Shown: positions 14,571 to 23,882, counted from the stretch's first letter. The stretch: DNA of 25,815 nucleotides from JACNKJ01 sp964440095 (GCA_964440095.1 CAYTPZ010000030.1:1-25815), one strand, 5' to 3'. Made by a program: numbers and translations. Notes: generated from the letters alone by a model not told the origin.

Positions 14571-16412
14571 ATGTCCACCACAGAAGTTATACAACAAGAT
14601 GAAGTAGTCATCCGATTTGCCGGCGACTCCGGCGACGGAATGCAGATCACCGGTACTCAGTTTACCGACACCAGCGCCAAGATCGGCAACGACCTGGCGA
14701 CTTTCCCCGACTTTCCCGCCGAGATTCGCGCGCCAGCCGGCACGCGTCCGGGTGTGTCAGGATTCCAGGTGCACTTCAGCTCCTCGGACATCCACACTCC
14801 GGGTGACAGGCCCGACGTACTCGTGGCCATGAATCCCGCTGCACTGATCGTCAACTACAAGGACCTGAAACCGGGTGCCGTGGTTGTGGTCAACGTGGGA
14901 AGTTTCGGCGCCAGCGACCTGAAGAAGGCGAACCTCAAGACCAATCCCCTCAAAGACGGAACCCTCGACGGGTATCGCGTCATCGAGCTCGATGTGAACG
15001 CTCGTGTTCAGGACGCGCTCAAGGACAGCCCCCTGAGCAAGAAGTTTGTTCTGCGCTGCAAGAACTTCTACGTGCTTGGACTCATGTACTGGCTTTACAG
15101 CCGGCCCGTCGAGCCCACACTGGAGTGGCTCAGCCAGAAGTTCGCGGGCAAACCCGAACTCGTCGACGCCAACCAGAAGGCCCTGCAGGCCGGTTACAAC
15201 CGAGGTAGTACCCTTGAGATTTTCCAGGGTCGCTATGAAGTTCCCGCTTTCGAAGATGCCCCCAAGGGCAGCTATCGGAACATCCTCGGCAGCCAGGCAA
15301 TTAGTCTGGGCTTGTTGGCGGGAGCCAAGCTGGCGGAGTTAACACCTCTGCTGGCAAGCTATCCCATTACCCCGGCTTCGGACATTCTGCATCAGCTGTC
15401 GGCCTACAAGCACTTCGGCATGATCACCCTGCAGATGGAAGATGAGATCGCCGCGGTGACGGCCGCCATCGGCGCGTCCTATGCGGGAACGCTGGCTATC
15501 ACGACCACTTCGGGTCCGGGCATGGCGCTTAAGGCCGAGGCTTTCGGCCTGGCGGTCATGGCTGAACTACCTATGGTCATCATAAACGTGCAGCGGGCGG
15601 GCCCATCAACGGGAATGCCCACCAAGGTGGAGCAGGCCGATCTGAACCAGGCCATCTTCGGTCGCAATGGCGAAACTCCCATTCCGGTTTTGGCGGTTGC
15701 CACGCCTTCGGATGGTTTCTATTGCGCCATCGAGGCGGCGCGCATCGCCACGCAATACATGACTCCGGTCATTCTGCTCAGCGACAATTATCTGGCTGCG
15801 GGTTCCGAGCCTTGGAAGCTTCCGCATCTGGATGAGCTCAAGAGTTTCCCGGTGAAGTTCCACACGGAAACCGAGAACTTCCTGCCTTTCTCGCGCAACG
15901 AGCATGGCGCGCGTCCTTGGGCTCTTCCCGGCACGCCGGGTCTTGAGCATCGCATCGGAGGGTTGGAGAAGGAGCCGCTCAGGGGCGAAGTGAGTTACGA
16001 ACCCGAGAGCCACGAGATCATGACCAACGAACGCGAGAGTAAGATCATGGGCATTGCCAAGAGTTACAAGCCGCAGGAAATTTACGGCGACGACTCGGGC
16101 GACTTGCTGGTGGTTACCTGGGGTTCGCCCTTTGGTCAGGCCCGTAGCGCCGTGGAGCGTTGCCGCAAGCAGGGGATGAGCACATCCCATTTGCAGCTTC
16201 GCAATCTTTGGCCGCTACCCTTGGATTTGGGTGAAATCTTCTCTCGTTACAAGAAGGTGCTCATCCCCGAACTCAATCTTGGACAGCTCGCCCGCATTCT
16301 TCGCAGCGAGTATCGCGATGTGGAATTCCACGAGCAGCACAAGATGCAGGGCAAGCCCTTCATTACCGATGAGATCCAGGGAAAAATTGTCAGCCTCTTG
16401 GAGGTGAAGTAA
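14571..16412 (+). CDS. korA: 2-oxoglutarate (2-oxoacid):ferredoxin oxidoreductase, fused gamma-alpha subunit
   Basis: A 613-residue protein. Residues 10-200 form the gamma (catalytic) domain, opening with the GDSGDGMQITG motif. Residues from about 240 form the alpha pyrimidine-binding domain, with the SYPITPASDIL motif (about 262-272), MEDEIAAVTAAIGAS, TTSGPGMALK and the VQRAGPSTGMPTK loop. This gamma-alpha fusion is typical of the KorAB group acting on 2-oxoglutarate, although other 2-oxoacids are possible. The enzyme oxidises 2-oxoglutarate with CoA and reduces ferredoxin in the TCA cycle, or runs in reverse in CO2-fixing organisms. ATG 14571 is chosen because it lies ten residues before the conserved start of the domain. 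A longer frame from 14466 lacks support. The ribosome site (AAAGAG) is weak. The gene overlaps korB by one base. Confidence 0.92.
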   Translation: MSTTEVIQQDEVVIRFAGDSGDGMQITGTQFTDTSAKIGNDLATFPDFPAEIRAPAGTRPGVSGFQVHFSSSDIHTPGDRPDVLVAMNPAALIVNYKDLKPGAVVVVNVGSFGASDLKKANLKTNPLKDGTLDGYRVIELDVNARVQDALKDSPLSKKFVLRCKNFYVLGLMYWLYSRPVEPTLEWLSQKFAGKPELVDANQKALQAGYNRGSTLEIFQGRYEVPAFEDAPKGSYRNILGSQAISLGLLAGAKLAELTPLLASYPITPASDILHQLSAYKHFGMITLQMEDEIAAVTAAIGASYAGTLAITTTSGPGMALKAEAFGLAVMAELPMVIINVQRAGPSTGMPTKVEQADLNQAIFGRNGETPIPVLAVATPSDGFYCAIEAARIATQYMTPVILLSDNYLAAGSEPWKLPHLDELKSFPVKFHTETENFLPFSRNEHGARPWALPGTPGLEHRIGGLEKEPLRGEVSYEPESHEIMTNERESKIMGIAKSYKPQEIYGDDSGDLLVVTWGSPFGQARSAVERCRKQGMSTSHLQLRNLWPLPLDLGEIFSRYKKVLIPELNLGQLARILRSEYRDVEFHEQHKMQGKPFITDEIQGKIVSLLEVK

Positions 16413-17410
16413 TGAGTACGCCAGAGGTTTTGACGAAGGCGGATTTCAAATCCGATCGCGACGTGCGCTGGTGTCCAGGTTGCGGAGACTACTCCATTCT
16501 CAACTCGGTGCAGACGGTCATGGCCGAACTCAAAATACCCCGCGAGAAATTCGTGGTGGTTTCGGGCATCGGATGCTCCAGCCGTTTTCCCTATTACATG
16601 GGGACCTACGGCTTTCACAGTATTCACGGTCGCGCGCCGGCGGTGGCTACGGGCATCAAGGCGGCCAATCCCGATCTTGCGGTTTGGGTGGTGACCGGTG
16701 ATGGCGATGGTCTTTCCATCGGTGGTAACCACATGATTCACGCCCTGCGCCGCAACGTGGATTTGAAGATCCTTCTGTTCAACAACGAGATCTACGGCCT
16801 GACCAAGGGTCAGTACTCACCGACTTCGCCGGTGGGTATGACAACCAAGTCGACGCCTTATGGATCCATCGATCGGCCTTTCAACCCGATCACCTTGGCA
16901 CTGGGAGCGCGCGCGACTTTCGTGGCGCGTACTACCGATTCCCAGCCCAAGCACATGAACCAGATCCTCAAGGCCGCCGCCGCCCACAAGGGTTCGGCCT
17001 TCGTGGAGATCTGGCAGAACTGTGTGATCTTCAATGACGGCGCATTCGCGCCCTGGACCGAGCGCGCTGTGCGCGACGAAAAACTCGTCGACCTGCGTCA
17101 CGGTGAGCCCATGGTCTACGGCAAGAATAGCGACAAGGGTGTGGCCTACGATTGCGGTGAACCCAAGAGTGTTCTGGCTGGAGAGGCTTCCATCTGGAAA
17201 GCCGACACGGCCACTCCGGGACCTGCCATGGTCGTAGCGGAGATGGATCTGTATCCAGATCTTCCGCGAGCCATAGGCGTTTTTCGTGACGTGGAGATGC
17301 CGGTCTTCGACGCGGGCATCCACCATCAGATTGAAGAGGCCAAGGCCAAGCAGCCCAAGAGCGATCTGGAAGATTTGATCTACACAAAGGATGCTTGGGA
17401 AGTTAAATAG
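16412..17410 (+). CDS. korB: 2-oxoglutarate (2-oxoacid):ferredoxin oxidoreductase, beta subunit
   Basis: A 332-residue thiamine diphosphate-binding subunit. C21, C24 (WCPGCGD), C55 (GIGCSSR) and C204 (QNCVIF) form the expected four-cysteine set for a [4Fe-4S] cluster. The diphosphate/Mg site is GDGDGLSIGGNH (96-107), with NNEIYGLTKGQ (124-134). Two-subunit KorAB enzymes of this type need no separate ferredoxin-like delta subunit, and none is encoded here. TAATG overlap with korA and a GGAGGTGA ribosome site in the end of korA indicate coupled translation. The gene ends 31 bp before a strong hairpin terminator. Confidence 0.95.
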   Translation: MSTPEVLTKADFKSDRDVRWCPGCGDYSILNSVQTVMAELKIPREKFVVVSGIGCSSRFPYYMGTYGFHSIHGRAPAVATGIKAANPDLAVWVVTGDGDGLSIGGNHMIHALRRNVDLKILLFNNEIYGLTKGQYSPTSPVGMTTKSTPYGSIDRPFNPITLALGARATFVARTTDSQPKHMNQILKAAAAHKGSAFVEIWQNCVIFNDGAFAPWTERAVRDEKLVDLRHGEPMVYGKNSDKGVAYDCGEPKSVLAGEASIWKADTATPGPAMVVAEMDLYPDLPRAIGVFRDVEMPVFDAGIHHQIEEAKAKQPKSDLEDLIYTKDAWEVK

Positions 17411-17441
17411 CCGACGAAGCATTGGCTTTGGCTGAGAAATG

Positions 17442-17474
17442 AAAGAGCTCAAGACGATTGTCTTGAGCTCTTTT
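17442..17474. terminator. Strong, probably bidirectional intrinsic terminator
   Basis: A perfect 14-bp stem (17442-17455 pairing with 17460-17473) closes on a four-base loop. It runs into TTTT on the plus strand and a shorter TTT on the minus strand. It sits between the convergent ends of korB (17410) and the RND permease gene (17495) and can serve both. Confidence 0.9.
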
Positions 17475-17494
17475 CAATGCCTGGAATATTGGGG

Positions 17495-20400
17495 CTAAGC
17501 TTCTTCAGCTTCCTTCATACTCATTCCCAATTTCATCTTGATATCATCGATCACCGCGATAAGCGACGGAATCAGGAAGAGGGTGAGCACAGTGGCAAAG
17601 GCCAATCCCCAGATCATGCTCACGGCCATGGGCACCATTATTTTCGTGGCGCCGGTGCTGGCCACGGTGAGCGTGGACAGGCCGGTGATTGTGGTGACCG
17701 TCGTGAGCAATATTGGCCGTAAGCGAACAACTCCCGAGCGCACAATGGATGTCCAGCGTCCGCGACCGCTTCGCCTGGACTTGTTGATGAAGTCAACCAT
17801 GAGCAGCGAGTTGTTCACCACAAGTCCCATGAGCGCGATGATTCCCACCATGGCCGGGATGGTGAGCTCGTAGCCCATCACCAGGAGGCCGATCACCACC
17901 CCGATGAAGCTGAGCGGCACCGTGAAGATGACCGCCAGAGGTTGGCTCAGTGAGTTGAACTGTCCCGCCAGGATCATGAAAATGATCAGGAAGGCGATGG
18001 GGATCATCAGGAAGAGACTCTTGAAGCTCTCGGCGGTGCGCTCGAACTCGCCGCCGAAAAAGAGCCGATAACCCGGGTGGTCCGTTGAGAAGGCCGCGAA
18101 GCGTTCCATGATGGTTTGGTTCACGACCGTGCTGTTCTGACCTTCACTGAGTTCCGCAGTTACTGTGATGGCGCGGTCGCGCTCGCTGTGCCGAATGACG
18201 CGCAGGTTGGTCTTGTACTCGAAGTCCACCAAGTTACTTAGGGGGACAAGACCTCCGCCCAGGCCGGCGACCTTGAGCTGACCCAGGGTGTCGAGGCGAT
18301 CGCGTTGTGATTCCCTTAGGCGAACGATGACCGGTCGCTCGCGACCGTCGGACTCTGTGAACTGCGTCGCCTCGAATCCCATAAATGCAGCGCCCACGGT
18401 CATACCCACGTCCCGACTGCTGATGCCGAGTTCTGCGGCGCGATCGCGGTCCACGCTCACTAAGTATTCACGTCCGTCTCGAGTGAAATCGTCGCGAATG
18501 TCCACCACACCGTGAATGGAAGCCAGTTCCGTCTTCAGCTTTTCGCCCAGCTCCTCAAGCACTTCCAGTCGAGGCCCGAGGATGCGAATTTCCACCGGAT
18601 TGCCGGTGGGGGGACCGGCCTGAGGACGGGATAGGTTCAAGCTCACAATGCCCGAAACGCCGCCGATCTTTTGACGCAGTTCCTTCATAATTTCACGATC
18701 ACTGCGCGAGCGATCGGCCGCGGAAACCAGGTCGATGTTCACTTCGCCCAAATGGCTTCCCAGCGTGAACTCGTAATTCTTGATCTGGTATCCGCTGATG
18801 GCCACGACGGCCTTCACCTCTTCTTCGGGGATTCCACCCACGATCGCTTCGATCTGCCGCGTCACATTATCGGTAATCTCCAGACTGGTTCCCGGCGACA
18901 TGTCGTACTGAACGATGATCTGATCGAAATCCTCATCGGGGAACATGCGCACCGGCAGCATACGGACTGCGGCGATGCTCATGATAGCCATCACGACTAC
19001 GGCACCCACCGCGACATAGCGATAGCGTAGCGTCAAGCCAAGTTGCTTGCGATAGCCCTTGCGCAAGGCCAGGTACACGGGGTTGCGCTTCACAGGTTTA
19101 GTGGCGGTAAGATCCTCGTCATTGAAATCGCGCTGAACGTGCTTGGCCTTCATGCCCAGTTTATTTCGGAACCAAACATTGAACTGCGCGACTTCCGCCG
19201 TGTGGGCGGGGAGAATTATGAGCGCTTCGACGAGACTGGCCAGCAAAGCGAAAATGACTGCCTTTGGAATGGCACTGATGAATTTTCCCATCATGCCCGT
19301 CATAAACAGCAGCGGAGTGAAGCCCGCGATGGTTGTGGCCACGGCCGAGATCACCGGCGATAGCACTTCCTTGGTGCCCACGATGGCCGCCCGAGTGGGG
19401 GACACGCCACGCTCGATGTATCGCTGCACGTTGTCCACGACCACGATGGCATCGTCCACAACCAGGCCCAGGGCCATGATGAGCGCAAAGAGTGTGAGCA
19501 TGTTCACGCTCATTCCCGCCAAACTCATGAGGAAAAATCCCACCAGGAAAGTGAAGGGGATTCCCACAAGCACCAGTAGCGAATTTACCCAACCGATGAA
19601 AAAGAGCAGAAGCAGTCCAACGATAATGGCTGTGAGCCACGCATTGTTGGTCATGATGCCCAAGCGCTCTTCGATGAGTTCCGCCGAATCGAGACGCACT
19701 TCGCTGACGACCGCAACGGGCAGAGAGGCATTGTAGTGAGCTACGATTTCCCGCACCTCGGTGGAAATGTCGAGGGTGTTGCTGTTGTCGTCTTTGTAGA
19801 CAACCAGATTGCCCGCCGGATTGCCGTCGAGGCGGCTGTAAACATAGCGGTCCTCCACTTCACGCTTTATTTCGGCCACATCGCGCAAACGAAGTTTCGC
19901 ACCGGCGGGTCCTGCGCGCAGCACCGTGCTGCCGATGTCTTCCATATCCTTGTACTTACCGAGTACGCGAAGCTTGTAGGAGTTTTCGCCCATCTCGGCC
20001 TGCCCACCGGGCATGTCCAGGTTCTGCGCTCCCAGCGCGGCGATGATCTCACCCAAGGACACGCCGTAGTGGTTCATGAGGTCGGCGTCGGCCATCACAT
20101 GTACTTCCAGATCCAGGAAGCCGTTCATATCGATCTTGCTGACGCCATCGATATCTTCAAGCTCGCGCTTGATATCCTCGGCTACCTCGAAGAGCACGTT
20201 GTCTTCGACCATGCCGCCCATGGACACGAAACAAACCGGTTGCACCATCGACGAGGTTAGTTCGAAGTAGATGGGATCTTCCGAATCCTCGGGAAGGTCG
20301 GGAATCGCATTAATGGCCGTCTGCAGATCGAGCATGAACTTGTCGTTGTCGATGCCCTGCTCAATGTAGATGCCCACCGTTCCGCTGGACTCTTCGCTGT

Positions 20401-20647
20401 TGCTGATGAGCTCGTCCACGCCTTCAAGATCGGAGAGAGACTCCTCGACCTTGTTGACGATTTCCTGTTCGACTTCGGCCGCACTGGCGCCGGGCCAGGG
20501 TACTACCACGAAGGCCTGATCCAGGTTGGCGTTGGGGAAGAAGTTTCGCGGCATATCCATGTAGTGGTAGATGCCCACCACGGCCGCGATGATTACGAAA
20601 AAATGCACCAGAAGTCGTCGCCTGACGACCAGGGATATGAGGTCCAT
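17495..20647 (-). CDS. RND efflux transporter permease (AcrB/MMPL superfamily)
   Basis: A 1050-residue inner-membrane protein with the standard RND plan. A first transmembrane helix is followed by a large periplasmic loop (about 33-330), a block of helices, a cytoplasmic linker, a second single helix, a second periplasmic loop and a final helix block. The proton-relay pair Asp-Asp is present in the GLVVDDAIVVVDN helix (about residue 397). It should export hydrophobic or amphipathic compounds, or metals, using the proton gradient, working with the adaptor and TolC-like channel encoded upstream. The substrate cannot be told from sequence. Drug-type HAE1 relatives are the most likely, since the Asp-x-x-x-Asp-x-x-x-x-Glu pattern of heavy-metal exporters is not evident. 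ATG 20647 has AGGAG six bases upstream. It follows the adaptor gene after three bases and ends 20 bp before the terminator. Confidence 0.93.
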   Translation of the reverse strand: MDLISLVVRRRLLVHFFVIIAAVVGIYHYMDMPRNFFPNANLDQAFVVVPWPGASAAEVEQEIVNKVEESLSDLEGVDELISNSEESSGTVGIYIEQGIDNDKFMLDLQTAINAIPDLPEDSEDPIYFELTSSMVQPVCFVSMGGMVEDNVLFEVAEDIKRELEDIDGVSKIDMNGFLDLEVHVMADADLMNHYGVSLGEIIAALGAQNLDMPGGQAEMGENSYKLRVLGKYKDMEDIGSTVLRAGPAGAKLRLRDVAEIKREVEDRYVYSRLDGNPAGNLVVYKDDNSNTLDISTEVREIVAHYNASLPVAVVSEVRLDSAELIEERLGIMTNNAWLTAIIVGLLLLFFIGWVNSLLVLVGIPFTFLVGFFLMSLAGMSVNMLTLFALIMALGLVVDDAIVVVDNVQRYIERGVSPTRAAIVGTKEVLSPVISAVATTIAGFTPLLFMTGMMGKFISAIPKAVIFALLASLVEALIILPAHTAEVAQFNVWFRNKLGMKAKHVQRDFNDEDLTATKPVKRNPVYLALRKGYRKQLGLTLRYRYVAVGAVVVMAIMSIAAVRMLPVRMFPDEDFDQIIVQYDMSPGTSLEITDNVTRQIEAIVGGIPEEEVKAVVAISGYQIKNYEFTLGSHLGEVNIDLVSAADRSRSDREIMKELRQKIGGVSGIVSLNLSRPQAGPPTGNPVEIRILGPRLEVLEELGEKLKTELASIHGVVDIRDDFTRDGREYLVSVDRDRAAELGISSRDVGMTVGAAFMGFEATQFTESDGRERPVIVRLRESQRDRLDTLGQLKVAGLGGGLVPLSNLVDFEYKTNLRVIRHSERDRAITVTAELSEGQNSTVVNQTIMERFAAFSTDHPGYRLFFGGEFERTAESFKSLFLMIPIAFLIIFMILAGQFNSLSQPLAVIFTVPLSFIGVVIGLLVMGYELTIPAMVGIIALMGLVVNNSLLMVDFINKSRRSGRGRWTSIVRSGVVRLRPILLTTVTTITGLSTLTVASTGATKIMVPMAVSMIWGLAFATVLTLFLIPSLIAVIDDIKMKLGMSMKEAEEA

Positions 20648-20650
20648 GGC

Positions 20651-21775
20651 TTACTCCTGGTCCATGTCGGCATCACCGACGTTTTCGACGACCGTGCCGT
20701 CTTTGACGCTCCACTGACCCTGCACGATCAACTCATCGCCGGCGACGAGTCCTTCCAGCACTTCGACGCGATTGCCTTCACGCATTCCCAGGCGAATGTT
20801 CTTCCGCTGGGCCACACCCTCCTGCACCGTGAAGACAATGGGTTCGCCGTATTGCTCCACAACGGCCCCTGCGGGAATCACGATTGCGCCAGTTCTATCT
20901 TCAAGTCGAATGCTGCTGCGAGCGCTCATGCCTGACAGCAACCTCCCTTCGGTGTTGGGTACGCGTATTTCCAGGGGGAAGCTGCGCGTCATCATATCGC
21001 TACGCACGCCGAGGCTGTGCACCTCGCCCTCGAAACGCAGATCCTGTAGGGCGGGAATGAATATATCCACCGGCATGCCTTTTTGGATGCGCACGGCGTC
21101 GCGCTCGGAAATGCTGGTGCGAATGAGCACACTACTCAGATCAATCACGGCTACCATGGGCATTCCAGGTGCGACCTGTTCGCCCACTTCGGGAATGAGC
21201 ATGGCCACTCGGCCTGTGAAGGGCGCGCGGATTTCACAATCTTCAAGAGACTTCGACGCCAGATCAAGGGCGGCCCGCGCAGCGAGCATGCCGGATTCTG
21301 CCTGGAGGGCGCCGAGTTTCACAGCCTCGAATTCCACATCGCTGATGCGGTCGTTATCCTTCAGGCTACGCGAGCGTTTGAGATTGCGTTGAGCCTGATC
21401 GTGAGTGCCTTCCGCGGCGAGCAAGCCCGCCTTGGCCTGCTGAACGCCGGCGGAGTAGAGTCGCTTGTCGATCTCCACAAGCAAGTCCCCCTTCTCAACC
21501 ATGTCGCCCATTTCGAAAGGCAGGCGAAGTACGGTGCCGCCCACCTGTGCGGCTATGTCCACCTCGCGCCAGGCTTCCGTGCTGCCGCCCGGCGACAAGG
21601 TCACGGTGAAGCGGTTGGGCCTGACCTGCTGAATACGGACGGGCACCGCGCGGGCAGCTTCCATTTCCTGAGCTGTGTTTTCCCCCTCGGGCTTCGCCTC
21701 TCCTTCGGGAGCCTTGCCACATCCGGCCGCCAAGATGAGCAGCAGGGCGGGACTTAGAATGCGCAGGATTTTCAT
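20651..21775 (-). CDS. RND efflux periplasmic adaptor (membrane fusion lipoprotein)
   Basis: A 374-residue protein with a lipoprotein signal peptide ending in LAAGC (lipidated Cys at about residue 19). The biotinyl-lipoyl-like halves are visible as EVDIAAQVGGTVLRLPFEMGD near 70-92 and IRAPFTGRVAMLIPEVGEQV near 196-215. An alpha-helical hairpin between them is rich in Ala, Gln, Leu, Lys and Glu, and beta-barrel and membrane-proximal domains follow. This is the HlyD/AcrA architecture, which bridges the permease and the outer-membrane channel. The start ATG overlaps the TolC stop by four bases (ATGA), with GGAGG about seven bases upstream. The last residues before the stop are acidic. Confidence 0.93.
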   Translation of the reverse strand: MKILRILSPALLLILAAGCGKAPEGEAKPEGENTAQEMEAARAVPVRIQQVRPNRFTVTLSPGGSTEAWREVDIAAQVGGTVLRLPFEMGDMVEKGDLLVEIDKRLYSAGVQQAKAGLLAAEGTHDQAQRNLKRSRSLKDNDRISDVEFEAVKLGALQAESGMLAARAALDLASKSLEDCEIRAPFTGRVAMLIPEVGEQVAPGMPMVAVIDLSSVLIRTSISERDAVRIQKGMPVDIFIPALQDLRFEGEVHSLGVRSDMMTRSFPLEIRVPNTEGRLLSGMSARSSIRLEDRTGAIVIPAGAVVEQYGEPIVFTVQEGVAQRKNIRLGMREGNRVEVLEGLVAGDELIVQGQWSVKDGTVVENVGDADMDQE

Positions 21776-23184
21776 TTCATTTCCTCCATCGTCATGGGCT
21801 CGCCGACCAGACTTTCCAGGGCGGCCAGGGCTCCGAAGTATTCGTATCGCGAGGCAACGGCCTGGGCGCGGGCAGCGGTGAGGCCCACCTGCACATCCAC
21901 CAAGTCGAATTCGGCCACCTGGCCGGCCTCATACCGGGATTCCATTTCATTGAAAGTTTCACGGGCCTGTCGCTCAGCACTTTCGCGGAAGCTTAGGTTC
22001 TGACGGCTTCGCTCTACTTCAAGCCAGGCGGCCCAGGCTCCCATGCGAAGTTGTTCCAATGCGGCGGCGCTTTCGTATTTGGCTCGGCGCTTCTCGGCGG
22101 AAGCTTGTTTGTAGGCAGCATAGTTGCCCATGAGGTCGAAGACCGGCATGGTGACCAGTGCGGTCATGGCCGAGGTGGTGTCGCCGTCCAGTTCCATGGT
22201 GTCGTTGTCCTGCCAACCCTTGTTTAGGGAAAAGTGCAGAGAGGGTGTGATGCCCGACATGGCCAATGTCTTGCCGGCCGATGCAGCGTCGGCTCCAGCC
22301 TGGATTGCCCGAGCCGTGGGACTATGGTTCAAGATGCCCTCGGCTAATGTTTCGGGATCGATCTCGGACAAGCTCAAAGCATGCCCGAGCTTCGCCTCGC
22401 TTACGCGCTCGAGCGAAAGCGGCGCATTGAGGGCTCGGCCCAAGAGGCGATTCAGATTCATTTCCGCCAGTCGCATGCCGTTGCTTGCGGCAAGCTCACC
22501 ACTCTTGGCTTCCGCCAAGGTGGTTTCCCATCGCAAAACATCCGAACGAGGGAGCATGCCGAGTTCGGCCTTGTCGCGAGCCAGAGCCATGCGATTTTCC
22601 GCCGAGGTCACGCTCTCTTGTGCCACAGCATTCATTTCGCGTGTGGCCAACACGCTGAAGAAGGCCCGGCGAACGGCCAAAGTGATTTCCGAGCGACTGG
22701 CCGCAAGACCGGCCTCGCCTGCTCGAAGGCCGGCACTTGCCAATCCCCGCTGGCCGATGAGGTTCAGGTTAAGCGGGAACTGCTGGTTCACCGTGAAGCT
22801 GGTTCGATAGGTGTCGTGGTAGAGGAAGGGTTCGATTTCCACACCCGTGATGCCCAAGGCTTCGAACATCTGTTCCATGCCCGATACGGCCTGGTTGGCG
22901 CGATTGTATGTGTTGTCGTCTACCCGCGTGACCGAACTGCTGAAAGAGCCGGTGGGCAGGAAGGCCAAGTAACTTTTTCGGGAAGCCCACTCGCTGGCGT
23001 TCAATGCCGCCCGACTTGCGTGCATGGATGGATTCTGATCCAGAGCCATGTCCACAGCTTCGCCGAGGCTAAGCACCTCGGGCGCGGATAAAACACCCGG
23101 CGGCTCCACCGGCAATGCGAACACCGCCGAGGCGGCGCTAAACAGTCCTAGAAATGCGGCTCTTTGCAGAGCGGATTTCATCAC
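21772..23184 (-). CDS. TolC-family outer-membrane efflux channel
   Basis: A 470-residue protein with an N-terminal signal peptide (cleavage probably after the Ala-Val-Phe-Ala at residues 20-23). Two similar halves of long amphipathic helices follow, including LSLGEAVDMALDQNPSMHASRAAL near the start and the second-half counterpart ending in YEAGQVAEFDLVDVQ, both typical of TolC/OEP repeats. It forms the outer-membrane duct for the RND pump. Two starts compete: GTG at 23184, seven bases from an AAGGAG site, and ATG at 23181, ten bases from it. They differ by one codon. Either overlaps the padR stop (GTGATG), so expression is coupled to the regulator. Confidence 0.93.
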   Translation of the reverse strand: MMKSALQRAAFLGLFSAASAVFALPVEPPGVLSAPEVLSLGEAVDMALDQNPSMHASRAALNASEWASRKSYLAFLPTGSFSSSVTRVDDNTYNRANQAVSGMEQMFEALGITGVEIEPFLYHDTYRTSFTVNQQFPLNLNLIGQRGLASAGLRAGEAGLAASRSEITLAVRRAFFSVLATREMNAVAQESVTSAENRMALARDKAELGMLPRSDVLRWETTLAEAKSGELAASNGMRLAEMNLNRLLGRALNAPLSLERVSEAKLGHALSLSEIDPETLAEGILNHSPTARAIQAGADAASAGKTLAMSGITPSLHFSLNKGWQDNDTMELDGDTTSAMTALVTMPVFDLMGNYAAYKQASAEKRRAKYESAAALEQLRMGAWAAWLEVERSRQNLSFRESAERQARETFNEMESRYEAGQVAEFDLVDVQVGLTAARAQAVASRYEYFGALAALESLVGEPMTMEEMK

Positions 23185-23741
23185 TTGAACACTCCTTCCG
23201 GCCAGGGCTCCGTGCCTTCGGTTTTGGCAAGGATGCGTTTAAGCCACTTGATTTCCATCTCAACCAGATCGGCGTAGTACTGGACAATGTCCATGGCGGT
23301 TTCGGGGTAACACTCCGCCTCTTCAAAATGCTCGTGAATCTCTTCCACTTCTTTACGAAGTCCACGGACCCGCTCCAGGCGCGTGGCCAAGCTTGCAAGC
23401 AGTGTGGGTTTGTCGGACAGGTGCGCGAATCCGTATCCCATGAGCATGGGAAAGAAGGGGTGCACCAGTTCGCTGATGCTTTGGTGCAAAATGCGCTGGA
23501 TGGTTTCGCGTCCCTGCTCGGTAATGCTATAGACCGTGCGGTCGGGGTGGGCCGAGCTGGTTTCGCTGTGAGCGCTGAGATCTTTCTTCGCCTCAAGGCG
23601 AGCGAGGCCCTTGTAGATTGCCGGAGTGGTCACTCCCACCCAGTTTTCCATGTTGCGGCGCTTGATTTCTTGCTTGATGTCGTATCCGTGCCTGGGCTCT
23701 TCGCTGAGCAATCCAAGCAGGACCAGATCGACTTTGGACAC
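23181..23741 (-). CDS. PadR family transcriptional regulator
   Basis: A 186-residue DNA-binding protein. The N-terminal winged helix (about 1-85) opens with VLLGLLSEEPRHGYDIKQEI and has TPAIYKGLARLEAK as recognition-helix region and DRTVYSITEQGRE as wing. The remainder is a helical C-terminal domain (Vir_act_alpha_C type) used for dimerisation and ligand binding. PadR proteins are usually repressors that sense a phenolic or drug-like ligand. This one is the first gene of the efflux operon, overlaps tolC, and has a palindrome over its own promoter, so negative autoregulation with induction by the pump's substrate is likely. The start is GTG 23741, with AAGGAGA four to five bases upstream. Confidence 0.92.
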   Translation of the reverse strand: MSKVDLVLLGLLSEEPRHGYDIKQEIKRRNMENWVGVTTPAIYKGLARLEAKKDLSAHSETSSAHPDRTVYSITEQGRETIQRILHQSISELVHPFFPMLMGYGFAHLSDKPTLLASLATRLERVRGLRKEVEEIHEHFEEAECYPETAMDIVQYYADLVEMEIKWLKRILAKTEGTEPWPEGVFK

Positions 23742-23764
23742 GGGGTCTCCTTGGCTAGGGTTCC

Positions 23765-23793
23765 AGTTTAATAGGAAACCGTAGACTGGTCAA
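23765..23793 (-). promoter_or_regulatory. Promoter of the padR-tolC-adaptor-RND operon
   Basis: On the minus strand TTGACC (23788-23793) and TAAACT (23765-23770) are 17 bp apart, close to the sigma70 consensus. The padR GTG lies 24 bases beyond the -10 box. Confidence 0.65.
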
Positions 23794-23801
23794 CCGTTAA
23801 C
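23789..23801. promoter_or_regulatory. Candidate PadR operator (imperfect palindrome over the -35 box)
   Basis: GTCAAC and GTTAAC flank one central C: a 13-bp palindrome with one mismatched pair. It overlaps the -35 box of the padR promoter, where bound repressor would block RNA polymerase. Assignment to PadR is inference from position. Confidence 0.4.
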
Positions 23802-23822
23802 TATAAAGACCCTTTTGTCTCC

Positions 23823-23851
23823 TTGGAATCCGCAGAGTGGCGTGCTAAAAC
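23823..23851 (+). promoter_or_regulatory. Promoter of the PP2C-GNAT pair
   Basis: TTGGAA (23823-23828) and TAAAAC (23846-23851) are separated by 17 bp. Transcription would start near 23858, which fits translation from the ATG at 23883 and rules against an upstream TTG start inside the -35 box. Confidence 0.55.
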
Positions 23852-23882
23852 TGAACTTAGCAGCAACGCAAGGTGGACAGGC

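Larger units (their letters stand above)
23745..23826 (+). repeat. Pair of 10-bp direct repeats in the padR/PP2C divergent region
   Basis: GTCTCCTTGG occurs at 23745-23754 and again at 23817-23826, 72 bp apart. The first copy contains, on the other strand, the padR ribosome site. The second overlaps the -35 box of the rightward promoter. It may be chance or a shared binding site. Confidence 0.35.
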
